The notes under the pieces were generated by a model, which saw only the letters and a program-made list of their open reading frames with translations, did no database searches and was not told the DNA's origin. Made by a program: the position numbers and the translations under genes. 64,000 nt of DNA. Source: Blautia massiliensis (ex Durand et al. 2017). Its GTDB lineage: Bacteria; Bacillota; Clostridia; Lachnospirales; Lachnospiraceae. The stretch spans positions 338,501-402,500 of the forward strand of contig NZ_LN913006.1 of NCBI RefSeq assembly GCF_001487165.1, read 5' to 3'. Positions 8,975 through 18,048 of the stretch are shown here, piece after piece (position 1 is the stretch's first letter; every line of letters starts with the position of its first letter).

Positions 8975-9865
8975 ATGAAGAAAAGAACAGTTGCAGTAGT
9001 AATGGCGGCAGCGATGACAATAGGAATGATGGTAACAGGAGTGAGTGTACAGGCAGGTGTTGAGGATAAGACCCTGATCGTAGGATTTGATGCTGAATAT
9101 CCTCCGTTCGGATATAAGGATGATAACGGAGAATATGTAGGATTTGACCTTGACCTTGCCCAGGAAGTATGTGATAATCTTGGCTGGGAACTTGTTAAGA
9201 AGCCTATCAACTGGGATTCCAAGGATATGGAGCTGAACTCCGGAACGATCGACTGTATATGGAATGGATTTACTATCAACGGACGTGAGGATGACTATAC
9301 ATGGAGTGATCCATACATCAACAATGAGCAGGTGATCGTAGTTGCCAAGGATTCTGAAATTGAGAAGCTTGCGGATCTTAAGGGCAAGAACGTAGTTGTA
9401 CAGGCTGCATCCGCTGCACTGGACGCATTGAACAACGATGACAATAAGGAACTGAAGGACAGCTTTGCATCTCTTACAGAGAATCCGGACTACAACACTG
9501 CATTTATGAATATTGATTCCGGAGCTGCAGACGCTGTTGCTGTTGATATCGGTGTTGCTAACTATCAGCTTTCCCAGAGAGGCAAGGATAAATATGTGAT
9601 CCTTGACGAGCCAATCCAGAACGAGCAGTATGGCATCGGATTCAAGAAGGGAAATGATGAACTGAAGGATCTCGTATGGGATGAGGTCAAGAAGCTTGAC
9701 GAGTCCGGTGAGGTTGACAAGCTTGCAGATAAGTATGAACTGGATAAGAGCATGCTCTGCATCAGCGAGGACAAGGATAAGACAGAGAATTCTGATTCAG
9801 CAGAAGCTGACACAGAAGAAAGTGCAGACAGCACAGAGAAAGAAACCGATTCTGAATCCAAATGA
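8975..9865 (+). CDS. Polar amino acid ABC transporter substrate-binding protein
   Basis: Extracellular solute-binding protein, family 3. It has a hydrophobic signal peptide but no lipobox cysteine, so attachment to the cell is unclear. LIVGFDAEYPPFGY and GFDLDLAQEVCDNLGWE are typical of glutamine/arginine/cystine-type binding proteins; the exact ligand cannot be told. The C-terminus carries an acidic Ser/Glu/Asp-rich tail of ~30 residues, possibly a flexible surface linker. The ATG at 8975 is preferred because AGGAG lies seven bases upstream; the ATG at 8969 is too close. The permease and ATPase follow after a structured 229-base gap. Confidence 0.9.
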   Translation: MKKRTVAVVMAAAMTIGMMVTGVSVQAGVEDKTLIVGFDAEYPPFGYKDDNGEYVGFDLDLAQEVCDNLGWELVKKPINWDSKDMELNSGTIDCIWNGFTINGREDDYTWSDPYINNEQVIVVAKDSEIEKLADLKGKNVVVQAASAALDALNNDDNKELKDSFASLTENPDYNTAFMNIDSGAADAVAVDIGVANYQLSQRGKDKYVILDEPIQNEQYGIGFKKGNDELKDLVWDEVKKLDESGEVDKLADKYELDKSMLCISEDKDKTENSDSAEADTEESADSTEKETDSESK

Positions 9866-9973
9866 TCCGGTACAGATCCGGCACAGTAAAAGCTGTGAAG
9901 ATATTTTTTTAAGCTATCCAACAGCAGTAGAAATAAGAAACATAGCAGAAGCTTTTGAAGCTTCCGCATAAAA

Positions 9974-10074
9974 AGGAAATGAGGGTGCTTCGGCGCAGAA
10001 AGAGCTGCCGTACACGCTCATTTCCTGTTGTTTACAGGAATTACAGGTATCAGTCCGATAAATAGGACTGATAC
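9974..10074 (+). promoter_or_regulatory. Cluster of three stem-loops between binding protein and permease
   Basis: AGGAAATGAG (9974-9983) pairs perfectly with CTCATTTCCT (10017-10026). TTCCTGT (10022-10028) can instead pair with ACAGGAA (10034-10040). GTATCAGTCC (10047-10056) pairs perfectly with GGACTGATAC (10065-10074) just ahead of the permease ribosome binding site. The first two stems compete. Such structures often raise the yield of the binding protein relative to the permease, but a switch is possible. Confidence 0.65.
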
Positions 10075-10094
10075 TCCGAACCAGGAGGAAAAAA

Positions 10095-10745
10095 ATGAGT
10101 TTTAGTGTAATGCTCCAGCAGCTGGCAGGAGGAATGCTGGTCTCTATTGAGATCTTTTTTGTAACCTTGCTGTTTTCTCTGCCGCTGGGACTTCTGATCT
10201 GTTTTGGCAGAATGTCCAGAAACAAAGTGATCCGTACCATTGTATCCGGTTACATATCCATCATGAGAGGAACGCCGCTGATGCTGCAGCTGATGGTGGT
10301 ATATTTCGGTCCGTATTTTATCTTCGGGATCCGTATTTCCATGGGATATAGTCTGATTGCTGTATTTATCGCATTTGCCATCAACTATGCAGCTTACTTT
10401 GCAGAAATCTATCGCGGCGGCATTGAATCCATGCCGGTGGGACAGTATGAAGCTGCAAAGATCCTTGGATACAATAAGGTGCAGACATTTTTCCGCATCA
10501 TCCTTCCACAGGTGATCAAGAGGATTTTGCCGTCTATTACAAATGAGGTCATTACGCTGGTCAAGGATACTTCCCTTGCGTTTGTTGTGGCAGTTGCGGA
10601 GATGTTTACCATTGCCAAGCAGATCGCAAGTGCACAGACAACAATGATGCCATTTGTGATCGCTGCGATATTTTATTATGTGTTCAACCTGATCGTGGCT
10701 GTTGTGATGCAGAAGGTTGAGAAAAGTATGAATTACTACCGCTAA
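10095..10745 (+). CDS. Polar amino acid ABC transporter permease
   Basis: A 216-residue inner-membrane permease of the His/Glu/Gln/Arg family with about five membrane spans. The ISIMRGTPLMLQL stretch and the cytoplasmic EAA loop (YEAAKILGYNKVQTFFRIIL) that contacts the ATPase are present. The ATG has GGAGGA upstream. The single permease probably works as a homodimer with the following ATPase. Confidence 0.93.
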   Translation: MSFSVMLQQLAGGMLVSIEIFFVTLLFSLPLGLLICFGRMSRNKVIRTIVSGYISIMRGTPLMLQLMVVYFGPYFIFGIRISMGYSLIAVFIAFAINYAAYFAEIYRGGIESMPVGQYEAAKILGYNKVQTFFRIILPQVIKRILPSITNEVITLVKDTSLAFVVAVAEMFTIAKQIASAQTTMMPFVIAAIFYYVFNLIVAVVMQKVEKSMNYYR

Positions 10746-10766
10746 CCGGAATGGAGAGTACAAAAT

Positions 10767-11459
10767 ATGAAATTATTTGAAATGAAACATATCAAAAAAA
10801 GCTTTGACGGACTGGAAGTTCTCAAAGATATCTCTCTTGACGTGGAAGAGGGAGAAGTTTTAAGTATCATCGGTCCTTCCGGTTCCGGCAAGTCAACCAT
10901 CCTGCGTTGTGCCACAGGACTTGAGACGCCGGACAGCGGCGAGATCATCAAAAACGGTGATGTGGGACTGGTGTTCCAGCAGTTCAATCTGTTTCCGCAT
11001 TTTTCCGTACTGAAAAATATAGTGGATGCACCTCTGAAGGTGCAGAAGAGAAAGAAAGATGAGGTTTACGCCCAGGCAAGAAGCCTTCTTAAGAAAATGG
11101 GACTTGCAGACAAGGAGAAGGCATATCCTTTTCAGCTTTCCGGAGGACAGCAGCAGCGAGTTTCCATTGCCCGTGCGCTCTGTATGAATCCGAAGATCCT
11201 GTTTTTTGATGAACCTACATCTGCACTTGATCCGGAACTGACCGGTGAGATCCTGAAGGTTATCAAGGATCTTGCTCAGGAGCATATCACCATGGTGATC
11301 GTTACTCATGAAATGAATTTTGCAAGAGATATTTCCGACCGTATCATTTTTATGGATAAGGGTGTGATCGCAGTGGAGGGAACGCCGCAGGAGGTATTTT
11401 CTTCCGAAAATGGCAGAATGAAGGAATTTTTGGGAAAATTCCATCAGGGTATGGAGTAA
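10767..11459 (+). CDS. Polar amino acid ABC transporter ATP-binding protein
   Basis: A 230-residue ATPase that powers the importer. Walker A is GPSGSGKST, the Q-loop is [10 protein letters not shown], the signature is LSGGQQQR and Walker B is [12 protein letters not shown], followed by the H-loop histidine in VTHEM. It is slightly shorter than the usual ~240 residues because the loop between Walker A and the Q-loop is compact. Third gene of the operon, 21 bases after the permease. Confidence 0.95.
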   Translation: MKLFEMKHIKKSFDGLEVLKDISLDVEEGEVLSIIGPSGSGKSTILRCATGLETPDSGEIIKNGDVGLVFQQFNLFPHFSVLKNIVDAPLKVQKRKKDEVYAQARSLLKKMGLADKEKAYPFQLSGGQQQRVSIARALCMNPKILFFDEPTSALDPELTGEILKVIKDLAQEHITMVIVTHEMNFARDISDRIIFMDKGVIAVEGTPQEVFSSENGRMKEFLGKFHQGME

Positions 11460-11466
11460 CAAACGG

Positions 11467-11495
11467 TTGCTTTTAAAGAGTCAATGTTATATAAT
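11467..11495 (+). promoter_or_regulatory. Promoter for purB
   Basis: TTGCTT at 11467-11472 and TATAAT at 11490-11495 are 17 bases apart. The leader to the purB ATG is about 80 bases and shows no purine riboswitch core that I can recognise. Confidence 0.55.
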
Positions 11496-11581
11496 TTCAA
11501 GAGGCGTGAATTAACCAGATTCGGGCAGATAACGGATCATTCGCCATTCCGGCCCGGATGTATGTAATCAGGAGGATAATA

Positions 11582-13015
11582 ATGAATACAGACAGATATG
11601 TAAGCCCGCTGTCAGAGCGGTACGCAAGCAAAGAGATGCAGTACATTTTTTCCCCGGACATGAAATTCCGCACATGGAGAAAGCTGTGGATCGCACTTGC
11701 TGAGACGGAACGTGAGCTTGGCCTTAACATCACCCAGGAGCAGATTGATGAGATGAAAGCTCATGCGGATGATATCAACTATGATGTGGCTAAGGAGCGT
11801 GAGCGTCAGGTTCGCCATGATGTAATGTCTCACGTGTATGCGTTTGGTGTACAGTGCCCGAAGGCAAAAGGCATCATCCATCTGGGAGCAACCTCCTGTT
11901 ATGTAGGAGATAACACCGACATTATCGTTATGACAGAGGCACTGAAACTTGTCCGCAAGAAACTTGTGAACGTGATCGCGGAGCTTTCCAAGTTTGCAGC
12001 ACAGTATAAAGATCAGCCAACTCTGGCATTTACTCATTTCCAGCCGGCACAGCCCACAACCGTAGGTAAGAGGGCAACTCTCTGGACACAGGAATTCCTG
12101 ATGGATCTTGAGGACCTTGAGTATGTATTAAGCACTATGAAACTTCTTGGTTCCAAGGGAACAACCGGTACACAGGCAAGCTTCCTGGAACTTTTTGACG
12201 GGGATCAGGAGACCATCGACAAGATCGATCCGATGATCGCAGAGAAGATGGGATTCAGATCCTGCTATCCGGTTTCCGGACAGACCTATTCCAGAAAGGT
12301 TGATACCCGTGTGCTGAATATCCTTGCGGGAATCGCTGCAAGTGCACATAAGATGTCCAACGATATCCGTCTTCTTCAGCATCTGAAAGAAGTAGAGGAG
12401 CCATTTGAGAAATCCCAGATCGGATCTTCCGCTATGGCATATAAGAGAAATCCGATGAGAAGTGAGAGAATCGCTTCCCTGTCCAGATATGTGATGATCG
12501 ATGCACTGAACCCGGCGATCACATCTGCAACACAGTGGTTTGAGAGAACTCTGGACGACTCTGCAAACAAGCGTCTCAGCGTTCCGGAAGGATTCCTTGC
12601 GATCGACGGAATCCTGGATCTCTGCCTCAATGTTGTAGACGGACTGGTTGTTTATCCGAAGGTTATCGAGAAGAGATTGATGTCTGAGCTTCCATTTATG
12701 GCAACTGAGAATATCATGATGGATGCAGTTAAGGCAGGCGGAGACCGTCAGGAGCTTCATGAGCGTATCCGTGAGCTTTCCATGGAAGCAGGAAAGAACG
12801 TGAAGGTAGAGGGTAAAGATAACAATCTTCTTGAGCTGATCGCAGCAGATCCGGCATTTAACCTGACTCTTGAGGATCTTCAGAAATCCATGGATCCGTC
12901 CAGATATACAGGACGTGCCAAAGAGCAGACAGAGGCATTTATCGCCAATGTGGTACAGCCGGTTCTGGATGCACATAAGGATCTGCTTGGCGTTAAGGTT
13001 GAAATCAACGTATAA
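11582..13015 (+). CDS. purB: Adenylosuccinate lyase
   Basis: Catalyses two steps of purine synthesis: SAICAR to AICAR plus fumarate, and adenylosuccinate to AMP plus fumarate. The 477-residue protein has the fumarase/aspartase-superfamily signature GSSAMAYKRNP and the conserved HLGATSCYVGDNTD. The ATG at 11582 follows AGGAGG at an ideal distance, which excludes the in-frame ATG at 11558. It sits directly before purA, so the two AMP-forming steps are encoded side by side. Confidence 0.96.
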   Translation: MNTDRYVSPLSERYASKEMQYIFSPDMKFRTWRKLWIALAETERELGLNITQEQIDEMKAHADDINYDVAKERERQVRHDVMSHVYAFGVQCPKAKGIIHLGATSCYVGDNTDIIVMTEALKLVRKKLVNVIAELSKFAAQYKDQPTLAFTHFQPAQPTTVGKRATLWTQEFLMDLEDLEYVLSTMKLLGSKGTTGTQASFLELFDGDQETIDKIDPMIAEKMGFRSCYPVSGQTYSRKVDTRVLNILAGIAASAHKMSNDIRLLQHLKEVEEPFEKSQIGSSAMAYKRNPMRSERIASLSRYVMIDALNPAITSATQWFERTLDDSANKRLSVPEGFLAIDGILDLCLNVVDGLVVYPKVIEKRLMSELPFMATENIMMDAVKAGGDRQELHERIRELSMEAGKNVKVEGKDNNLLELIAADPAFNLTLEDLQKSMDPSRYTGRAKEQTEAFIANVVQPVLDAHKDLLGVKVEINV

Positions 13016-13135
13016 TTCCAAGATGTTATAAACATTAAGAAATGAACACAGACAGGAATGACGTGTCTCTGTGTATTACAGGCAGAGAACATGTCGTTCC
13101 GAATAATAGAGAAAGACACAAGGAGGAACTGTGTT

Positions 13136-14410
13136 ATGGTAACTGCAGTAGTAGGAGCAAACTGGGGAGATGAAGGTAAAGGCAAGATCACAGATATGCT
13201 TGCTGAGAAAGCTGATATCATCGTAAGATTTCAGGGTGGAGCCAATGCGGGCCACACCATCGTAAATGATTACGGTAAATTCGCACTTCATACACTTCCG
13301 TCAGGTGTGTTTTACGGACATACAACAAGTGTCATCGGAAACGGTGTTGCACTGAACATTCCGGTATTCTTCAAGGAGTACAACGAAGTAGTAGGCCGTG
13401 GAGTACCGGCACCGAAGATCCTGATCTCCAACAGAGCACAGATGGTAATGTCTTACCACATTCTGTTCGATCAGTATGAAGAGGAGCGTCTTGGAGGCAA
13501 GGCTTTCGGTTCCACAAAATCCGGAATCGCTCCGTTCTATTCTGACAAATATGCAAAGATCGGCTTCCAGGTAAGTGAGCTTTTTGATGAGGAAGCACTG
13601 AAAGAGAAGGTTGTACGTATCTGCGAGACCAAGAACGTAACACTTGAGCATCTCTATCATAAGCCTCTTCTGAAACCGGAAGACATCATGAATGAGTTGA
13701 TGGAATACAAGAAGATGGTTGAGCCATACGTATGCGACGTATCTCTCTATCTCTGGAATGCACTGAAAGAGGGAAAACAGGTTCTTCTTGAGGGACAGCT
13801 CGGAACTCTGAAAGACCCGGATCACGGAATCTATCCGATGGTTACATCCTCTTCCACACTGGCTGCTTATGGTGCCATCGGTGCAGGCCTGCCTCCATAT
13901 GAGATCAAGAAGGTCGTAACCGTATGCAAAGCTTACTCCAGTGCAGTTGGAGCAGGTGCATTCGTTTCTGAAATCTTCGGCGAGGAAGCAGATGAGCTGA
14001 GAAAACGTGGCGGTGACGGTGGTGAGTTCGGTGCTACTACAGGCCGTCCGAGACGTATGGGATGGTTCGACTGTGTTGCATCCAAATACGGATGCCGTCT
14101 CCAGGGAGCTACAGACGTTGCTTTTACAGTACTGGATGTTCTGGGATATCTGGATGAGATCCCGGTTTGCACAGGCTATGAGATCGACGGAGAGGTGACA
14201 ACAGAATTCCCGACAACTGTGCAGCTTGAGAAAGCAAAACCGGTTATTGAGAAGCTTCCGGGATGGAAATGCGATATCCGTGGAATCAAAAAATATGAGG
14301 ATCTTCCGGAGAACTGCAGAAAATATGTAGAGTTCGTAGAAAAACATATTGGATTCCCGATCACAATGATCTCTAACGGACCAGGAAGAAACGACATCAT
14401 TTATAGATAA
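13136..14410 (+). CDS. purA: Adenylosuccinate synthetase
   Basis: Joins IMP and aspartate using GTP, the first committed step to AMP. The 424-residue enzyme has the P-loop NWGDEGKGK at its start, the catalytic-loop GGANAGHT and the GTP-binding ISNGPGR near the C-terminus. The ATG at 13136 has AGGAGG eight bases upstream; an earlier in-frame ATG at 13058 lacks one. A 120-base gap separates it from purB and could hold a separate promoter. Confidence 0.96.
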   Translation: MVTAVVGANWGDEGKGKITDMLAEKADIIVRFQGGANAGHTIVNDYGKFALHTLPSGVFYGHTTSVIGNGVALNIPVFFKEYNEVVGRGVPAPKILISNRAQMVMSYHILFDQYEEERLGGKAFGSTKSGIAPFYSDKYAKIGFQVSELFDEEALKEKVVRICETKNVTLEHLYHKPLLKPEDIMNELMEYKKMVEPYVCDVSLYLWNALKEGKQVLLEGQLGTLKDPDHGIYPMVTSSSTLAAYGAIGAGLPPYEIKKVVTVCKAYSSAVGAGAFVSEIFGEEADELRKRGGDGGEFGATTGRPRRMGWFDCVASKYGCRLQGATDVAFTVLDVLGYLDEIPVCTGYEIDGEVTTEFPTTVQLEKAKPVIEKLPGWKCDIRGIKKYEDLPENCRKYVEFVEKHIGFPITMISNGPGRNDIIYR

Positions 14411-14445
14411 TTATTTTTACAGTATCAGGATTATGACAACAGGAA

Positions 14446-14480
14446 GCGCCGGGGAAGAATTTCTCCGGCGCCCTTTTGGT
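14446..14480 (+). terminator. Terminator after purA
   Basis: GCGCCGGGGAA pairs with TTCTCCGGCGC (one wobble) across a short loop, followed by CCCTTTTGG. The U run is short but the stem is strong. Confidence 0.75.
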
Positions 14481-14544
14481 TCAAAGAGATATTCAGTTAA
14501 AATAACAGATAGAATAGCGGATGTATCATGTGAAAGGAAGTTCA

Positions 14545-15366
14545 ATGAAAAATTTTAAAAGAATCGCGGCACTTGCAGGTGTTGTCATATTACTTCTTAT
14601 ATTCTGCCTTCCAATGGCATTTGCCTGGGGAAGCAGTGAAAACGCCCAGGCTTTGTTCCGGGGGGCTTTTGCGGCAGCAGTTCTGGTACCGATCGTAGCG
14701 TATGTTTTCTGGATGGCGTACCGGATCTGGGGAAATAAGAAGCCGAGAGAGGATGAAAACCGTATGATCGAGAATATTATTTTTGATGTGGGAAATGTGC
14801 TGATGGGCTATGACTGGGAAGAGTATCTTCGGAGCTATGACTTCCCGGAAGAAAAGTATCAGAAAATCGCAGATGCAGTATTTCGAAACCCAATCTGGGA
14901 GGAACAGGACCGTGGACAGCATGAGGAGTCCTGGTATGTAGATAAATTTGTGGAAAGTGCACCGGAATATGAAGCAGATATTCGTGAGGTGGTACGACGT
15001 GATCCGGAGTGTATGCATCTGTATGATTATGCGGAAACCTGGGTGAAATATCTCAAAAATCAGGGATATCATCTCTATGTCCTTTCCAACTACGGAACTT
15101 ATATGCTGGATCGTACAAAGCAGGATATGTCTTTTCTGAAATATATGGATGGAGTGGTATTTTCCTGTGATGTGCAGCAGATCAAGCCTGAGGTGGATAT
15201 TTACAAAACACTTCTGAAGCGTTACAGCCTGAAACCGGAGAAATCGGTATTTCTGGATGATCGTGCCGTGAACTGTGAGGGAGCCGGAAAAGCCGGTATC
15301 CATACCATCCAGTTTGAGAATCTGAAGCAGGCGGCGAAGGCGCTTGAGAAGCTTGGTGTGAAATGA
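14545..15366 (+). CDS. HAD-family hydrolase with N-terminal membrane segments
   Basis: A 273-residue protein. Residues 1-70 hold two hydrophobic helices; residues ~75-270 form a HAD phosphatase: motif I IIFDVGNVLMGYDW, motif II LYVLSNYG, motif III lysine in QQIKPEVDIY and motif IV VFLDDRAVNCEGA. The substrate is unknown; relatives act on sugar phosphates. An internal ATG at 14764 (MIENIIFDVGNVL) preceded by GAGAGG would give a normal soluble HAD enzyme, so this may be a small membrane protein fused to, or co-encoded with, the phosphatase. The ATG at 14545 follows AAAGGAAG. Confidence 0.8.
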   Translation: MKNFKRIAALAGVVILLLIFCLPMAFAWGSSENAQALFRGAFAAAVLVPIVAYVFWMAYRIWGNKKPREDENRMIENIIFDVGNVLMGYDWEEYLRSYDFPEEKYQKIADAVFRNPIWEEQDRGQHEESWYVDKFVESAPEYEADIREVVRRDPECMHLYDYAETWVKYLKNQGYHLYVLSNYGTYMLDRTKQDMSFLKYMDGVVFSCDVQQIKPEVDIYKTLLKRYSLKPEKSVFLDDRAVNCEGAGKAGIHTIQFENLKQAAKALEKLGVK

Positions 15367-15388
15367 CCTTCAGTGTGAAAAGAGAAAC

Positions 15389-15421
15389 GCAGAGGGCCTG
15401 CACCATCGCGAAGCCCTCTGC
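15389..15421 (+). terminator. Hairpin after the HAD gene
   Basis: GCAGAGGGC pairs perfectly with GCCCTCTGC around a 15-base loop. There is no T run, so it may be an mRNA 3' stabiliser rather than a full terminator. Confidence 0.5.
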
Positions 15422-15500
15422 ATTCTAAAGGGGAGGATATGATAAGTATCTCCCGGAACGGCATCTGTTATACAGAAAATATATAAGATCTTGTAATCTT

Positions 15501-16110
15501 TTATTCCCTGTTCTTCTTCCGGTATTCACCGGGAGTCATTCCATATGTTTTTTTAAAAGTACGCATGAAATGCTCCGGACTTTCATACCCTACAAGTTCA
15601 CAGATCGCAAGATTGCTGAGAGAGGTTTCACGCAGAGCATGACATGCCTGGTTCAGCTTGATATCCCGGATGATCTGTAAAAATGTCCGTCCGGTACTTT
15701 CCTTGATCAGGGTACTGAGGTGGGAAGTACTATAGCCAAAATGCTTTGCAGCTTCATGTAAGGTAACGCTCTGGTAGTGACGGTTCAGGTAGTTGAGGAT
15801 TTCCGTTACAGAATTTCCGGTGCTGTCCTTTGTAAGGATGGATTCAATATCATTTTTGTGAAAACGCAGCAGCATGGCCCAGAATATTAAAAGCAACACT
15901 GTCATCAAAGATCCCCACACTGTGAGTGGTATGCGGTGGGATGATACAGATATCTCCGGTATGCAAAGTGTGTTCGATCCTTTGTATCGCAGTGTGGGCA
16001 GTTCCGTCATACAGACAGAGGATCTCAAAAAATTCATGTTCATGGGGAAAAACAGGGGTATAGCGGTAATGCTTGGAAAGCACGATATTGCCATTTATAT
16101 CATGAGCAAG
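15501..16110 (-). pseudogene. Decayed AraC-family regulator (frameshifted, truncated)
   Basis: Two parts of an AraC regulator lie in different frames. The cupin sensor (FPHEHEFFEILCLYDG, CIIPPHTTHSVGIF) reads from about 16105 to 15850. The two helix-turn-helix motifs (LHEAAKHFGYSTSHLSTLIK and ELVGYESPEHFMRTFKKTYG) read from about 15890 to 15501 in another frame. The segment normally joining them is missing, and the N-terminus is cut at the junction with the GH78 remnant. The original gene was divergent from the glycosidase next to it and probably controlled it. Confidence 0.8.
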
Positions 16111-16447
16111 TCAGGTATGGATGATCCTGGCGGAAGCAGTCAGCGGCGAAGAAGGAGCAGAAATACTGGATCGTCTGGTGGAACTGAAACCGGAAAAAGG
16201 AATGGTTTCTCCATATATGAACCATCATTTTGTGGAAGCACTTCTGATGTGTGGTAAAAAAGACCAGGCAATGGAATATATGAAATATTACTGGGGCGGA
16301 ATGATAAGCCACGGTGCGGATACATTCTGGGAGCTTTATAATCCGGAAAATCCTGCAGAATCTCCATATGGAAGCAGCATTGTCAACAGCTACTGTCACG
16401 CATGGAGCTGCACTCCGACTTATCTTCTCAGAAAATATTTTAACTGA
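16106..16447 (+). pseudogene. C-terminal remnant of a GH78-type alpha-L-rhamnosidase
   Basis: The open frame lacks any proper start: it opens after a TGA at 16103-16105. It contains sequence typical of the end of a six-hairpin (GH78-like) glycosidase, notably GADTFWELYNPENPAESPYG and NSYCHAWSCTPTYLLRKYF. A full enzyme would be 600-1000 residues; about 113 codons remain. The 5' part was lost together with the start of the neighbouring AraC gene, as expected from one deletion across a divergent regulator-enzyme pair. Confidence 0.75.
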
Positions 16448-16534
16448 AGCAAGTAAGTCCTCTGCGGGGGCGCGAATATCTGCTTGAACTAAATCACAGT
16501 GTGATAAAATAACTCGGATATGAAACAGATGTAT

Positions 16535-16563
16535 TTGATTTCTTCGCCAAAAGATGATATAAT
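16535..16563 (+). promoter_or_regulatory. Promoter for the SEC-C protein gene
   Basis: TTGATT at 16535-16540 and TATAAT at 16558-16563, spaced by 17 bases, 72 bases before the start codon. Confidence 0.65.
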
Positions 16564-16635
16564 AAATAGAAATTGCGAAGCGGAATATAAATCTCCGTCT
16601 TATTTATCTAAAATTTTGGAAAAGAGGATCAGACA

Positions 16636-17145
16636 ATGAGCGATATGACAATTCTTGAGCAGTGGCGTTCCATTGCTTATAATCAGAATGCAGATAAGAA
16701 TAAGCTTCAGCGCTTCTGGGCAAATTATTTTAACATTGAGAAGAATATTTATGAGCAGCTTCTTGAGAACCCGGATGAGACTGTTTCCGGAACTGTAAAA
16801 GAGCTTGCTGAGAAATACGGTCAGGACGTTATGACTATGGTTGGTTTCCTTGACGGAATCAATGACAGTCTGAAGGTTCCGAACCCGATCGAGACTATGG
16901 ATGAGGATACCAAGGTAAACCTTGCATTTGATAAAGAGGCACTCTATAAGAACATGGTAGATGCCAAGGCTGACTGGCTTTACAACCTTCCTCAGTGGGA
17001 CAAGATCTTCACAGAAGAGAAAAAGAAAACCCTCTACATGGAGCAGAAGAAATCCGGCACAGTTGTGAAACCGCACAAGGTCGGAAGAAACGATCCGTGC
17101 CCATGCGGAAGCGGCAAGAAATACAAACACTGCTGCGGAAGATAA
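16636..17145 (+). CDS. SEC-C zinc-motif protein
   Basis: A 169-residue protein. Its last ~20 residues match the SEC-C zinc-binding motif ([18 protein letters not shown]) also found at the end of SecA. The helical N-terminal ~140 residues are uncharacterised. Free-standing SEC-C proteins may link to ribosome or SecA-related work, but its role is unknown. Strong promoter upstream; it overlaps the next gene by one base (TAATG), so translation is coupled. Confidence 0.85.
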   Translation: MSDMTILEQWRSIAYNQNADKNKLQRFWANYFNIEKNIYEQLLENPDETVSGTVKELAEKYGQDVMTMVGFLDGINDSLKVPNPIETMDEDTKVNLAFDKEALYKNMVDAKADWLYNLPQWDKIFTEEKKKTLYMEQKKSGTVVKPHKVGRNDPCPCGSGKKYKHCCGR

Positions 17146-17627
17146 TGAGCGTAAAGAAGAATCTGGATTACATTATCGTGTTAGGTGCCCATGTGGACGG
17201 AACACGGATGACACTTGCCCTTCTGGAACGAGCCAGAAGGGCTCTTCTTTATCTTGAAGAAAATCCGGGTACGAAGGCAGTGCTATCCGGAGGAAAAGGC
17301 GATGGAGAAAACATTTCCGAGGCAGAGGCCATGTATCGTTATCTTACCGGTCACGGAATAAACGGGGACAGACTGATACGGGAAGAGGAATCTACCAGTA
17401 CGAAAGAGAATTTGGAATTCAGTTGCAGAAAGATCGGAACCACAGACTGTTCTGTAGGCGTGGTGACGAACAATTTTCATGTATGGAGAGGAGCAGCCAT
17501 TGCAAGAAAATGTGGATTCCGGGAAGTGGCCATGGTACCTTCCAGGTATCGAAGCTGGCGTCTTTTTATCTACATTCCCCGTGAGATTTTGGCTATTATC
17601 AAAGACAAACTCATGGGAAATCTGTAG
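17145..17627 (+). CDS. YdcF-like (DUF218) protein
   Basis: A 160-residue protein of the YdcF/SanA-like family, with IIVLGAHVDGT at the start, the SGGKGDGE loop, ESTSTKENLEFS and the VVTNNFHVWR motif. Members bind nucleotide-like ligands and are often tied to envelope physiology; the substrate is unknown. There is no membrane segment, unlike longer members. The start ATG overlaps the stop of the SEC-C gene. Confidence 0.85.
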   Translation: MSVKKNLDYIIVLGAHVDGTRMTLALLERARRALLYLEENPGTKAVLSGGKGDGENISEAEAMYRYLTGHGINGDRLIREEESTSTKENLEFSCRKIGTTDCSVGVVTNNFHVWRGAAIARKCGFREVAMVPSRYRSWRLFIYIPREILAIIKDKLMGNL

Positions 17628-17670
17628 ATCTGTGCGAGAAGAGAAATCTCAAAAATTTTGTCAACATGCG

Positions 17671-17699
17671 TTGACAAATAAAAATACTGCGCTTATAAT
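17671..17699 (+). promoter_or_regulatory. Consensus promoter of the thrS T-box leader
   Basis: TTGACA at 17671-17676 and TATAAT at 17694-17699 with exactly 17 bases between: a perfect sigma-A match. Confidence 0.9.
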
Positions 17700-17705
17700 G
17701 AACCA

Positions 17706-17971
17706 CAGAAAAAGAAATAAAAAACACGTTGACGAGACGAGTAAGCTGTGAAACGTTACAGAGAGAGATGTGAAGTGCTGGAAACATCTTATCGGGAAAC
17801 AGCCGAAGACTACCTCCGAGTGGCCCCAATCCGGTCCGGTGATTCCGTTATCATCATAATTGAGAGGCTTTGCATCCTGGCATGACCGGGCAGCAGAGCA
17901 AGCAGGGTGGAACCGCGAGAATGAATGAACTCGTCCCTTACAGTATGTGATGTACTGTGAGGGATTTTTTT
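17706..17971 (+). ncRNA. T-box riboswitch (threonine) ahead of thrS
   Basis: Transcription-attenuation leader that senses uncharged tRNA-Thr. GACGAGACGAGTAAGC (17731-17746) is the conserved stem I start. The likely specifier ACC (Thr) lies at 17812-17814 in GAAGACTACCTCCGAG. The T-box AGGGTGGAACCGCG is at 17904-17917. The terminator (TCCCTTACAGTA with TACTGTGAGGGA, then T7) spans 17934-17971, with antiterminator bases just upstream. This fills the 420-base gap before thrS. Confidence 0.93.
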
Positions 17972-18048
17972 ATTGCAGAATCTCTTGCAAAAGCAGACAC
18001 ATACTGTGTACCATAGAAACTTCATTTCAAATGAAAGGAGAAACAACA

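Noticed and set aside
11496..11581. Purine riboswitch before purB
   Set aside because: The leader lacks the conserved purine aptamer core as far as I can recognise it.
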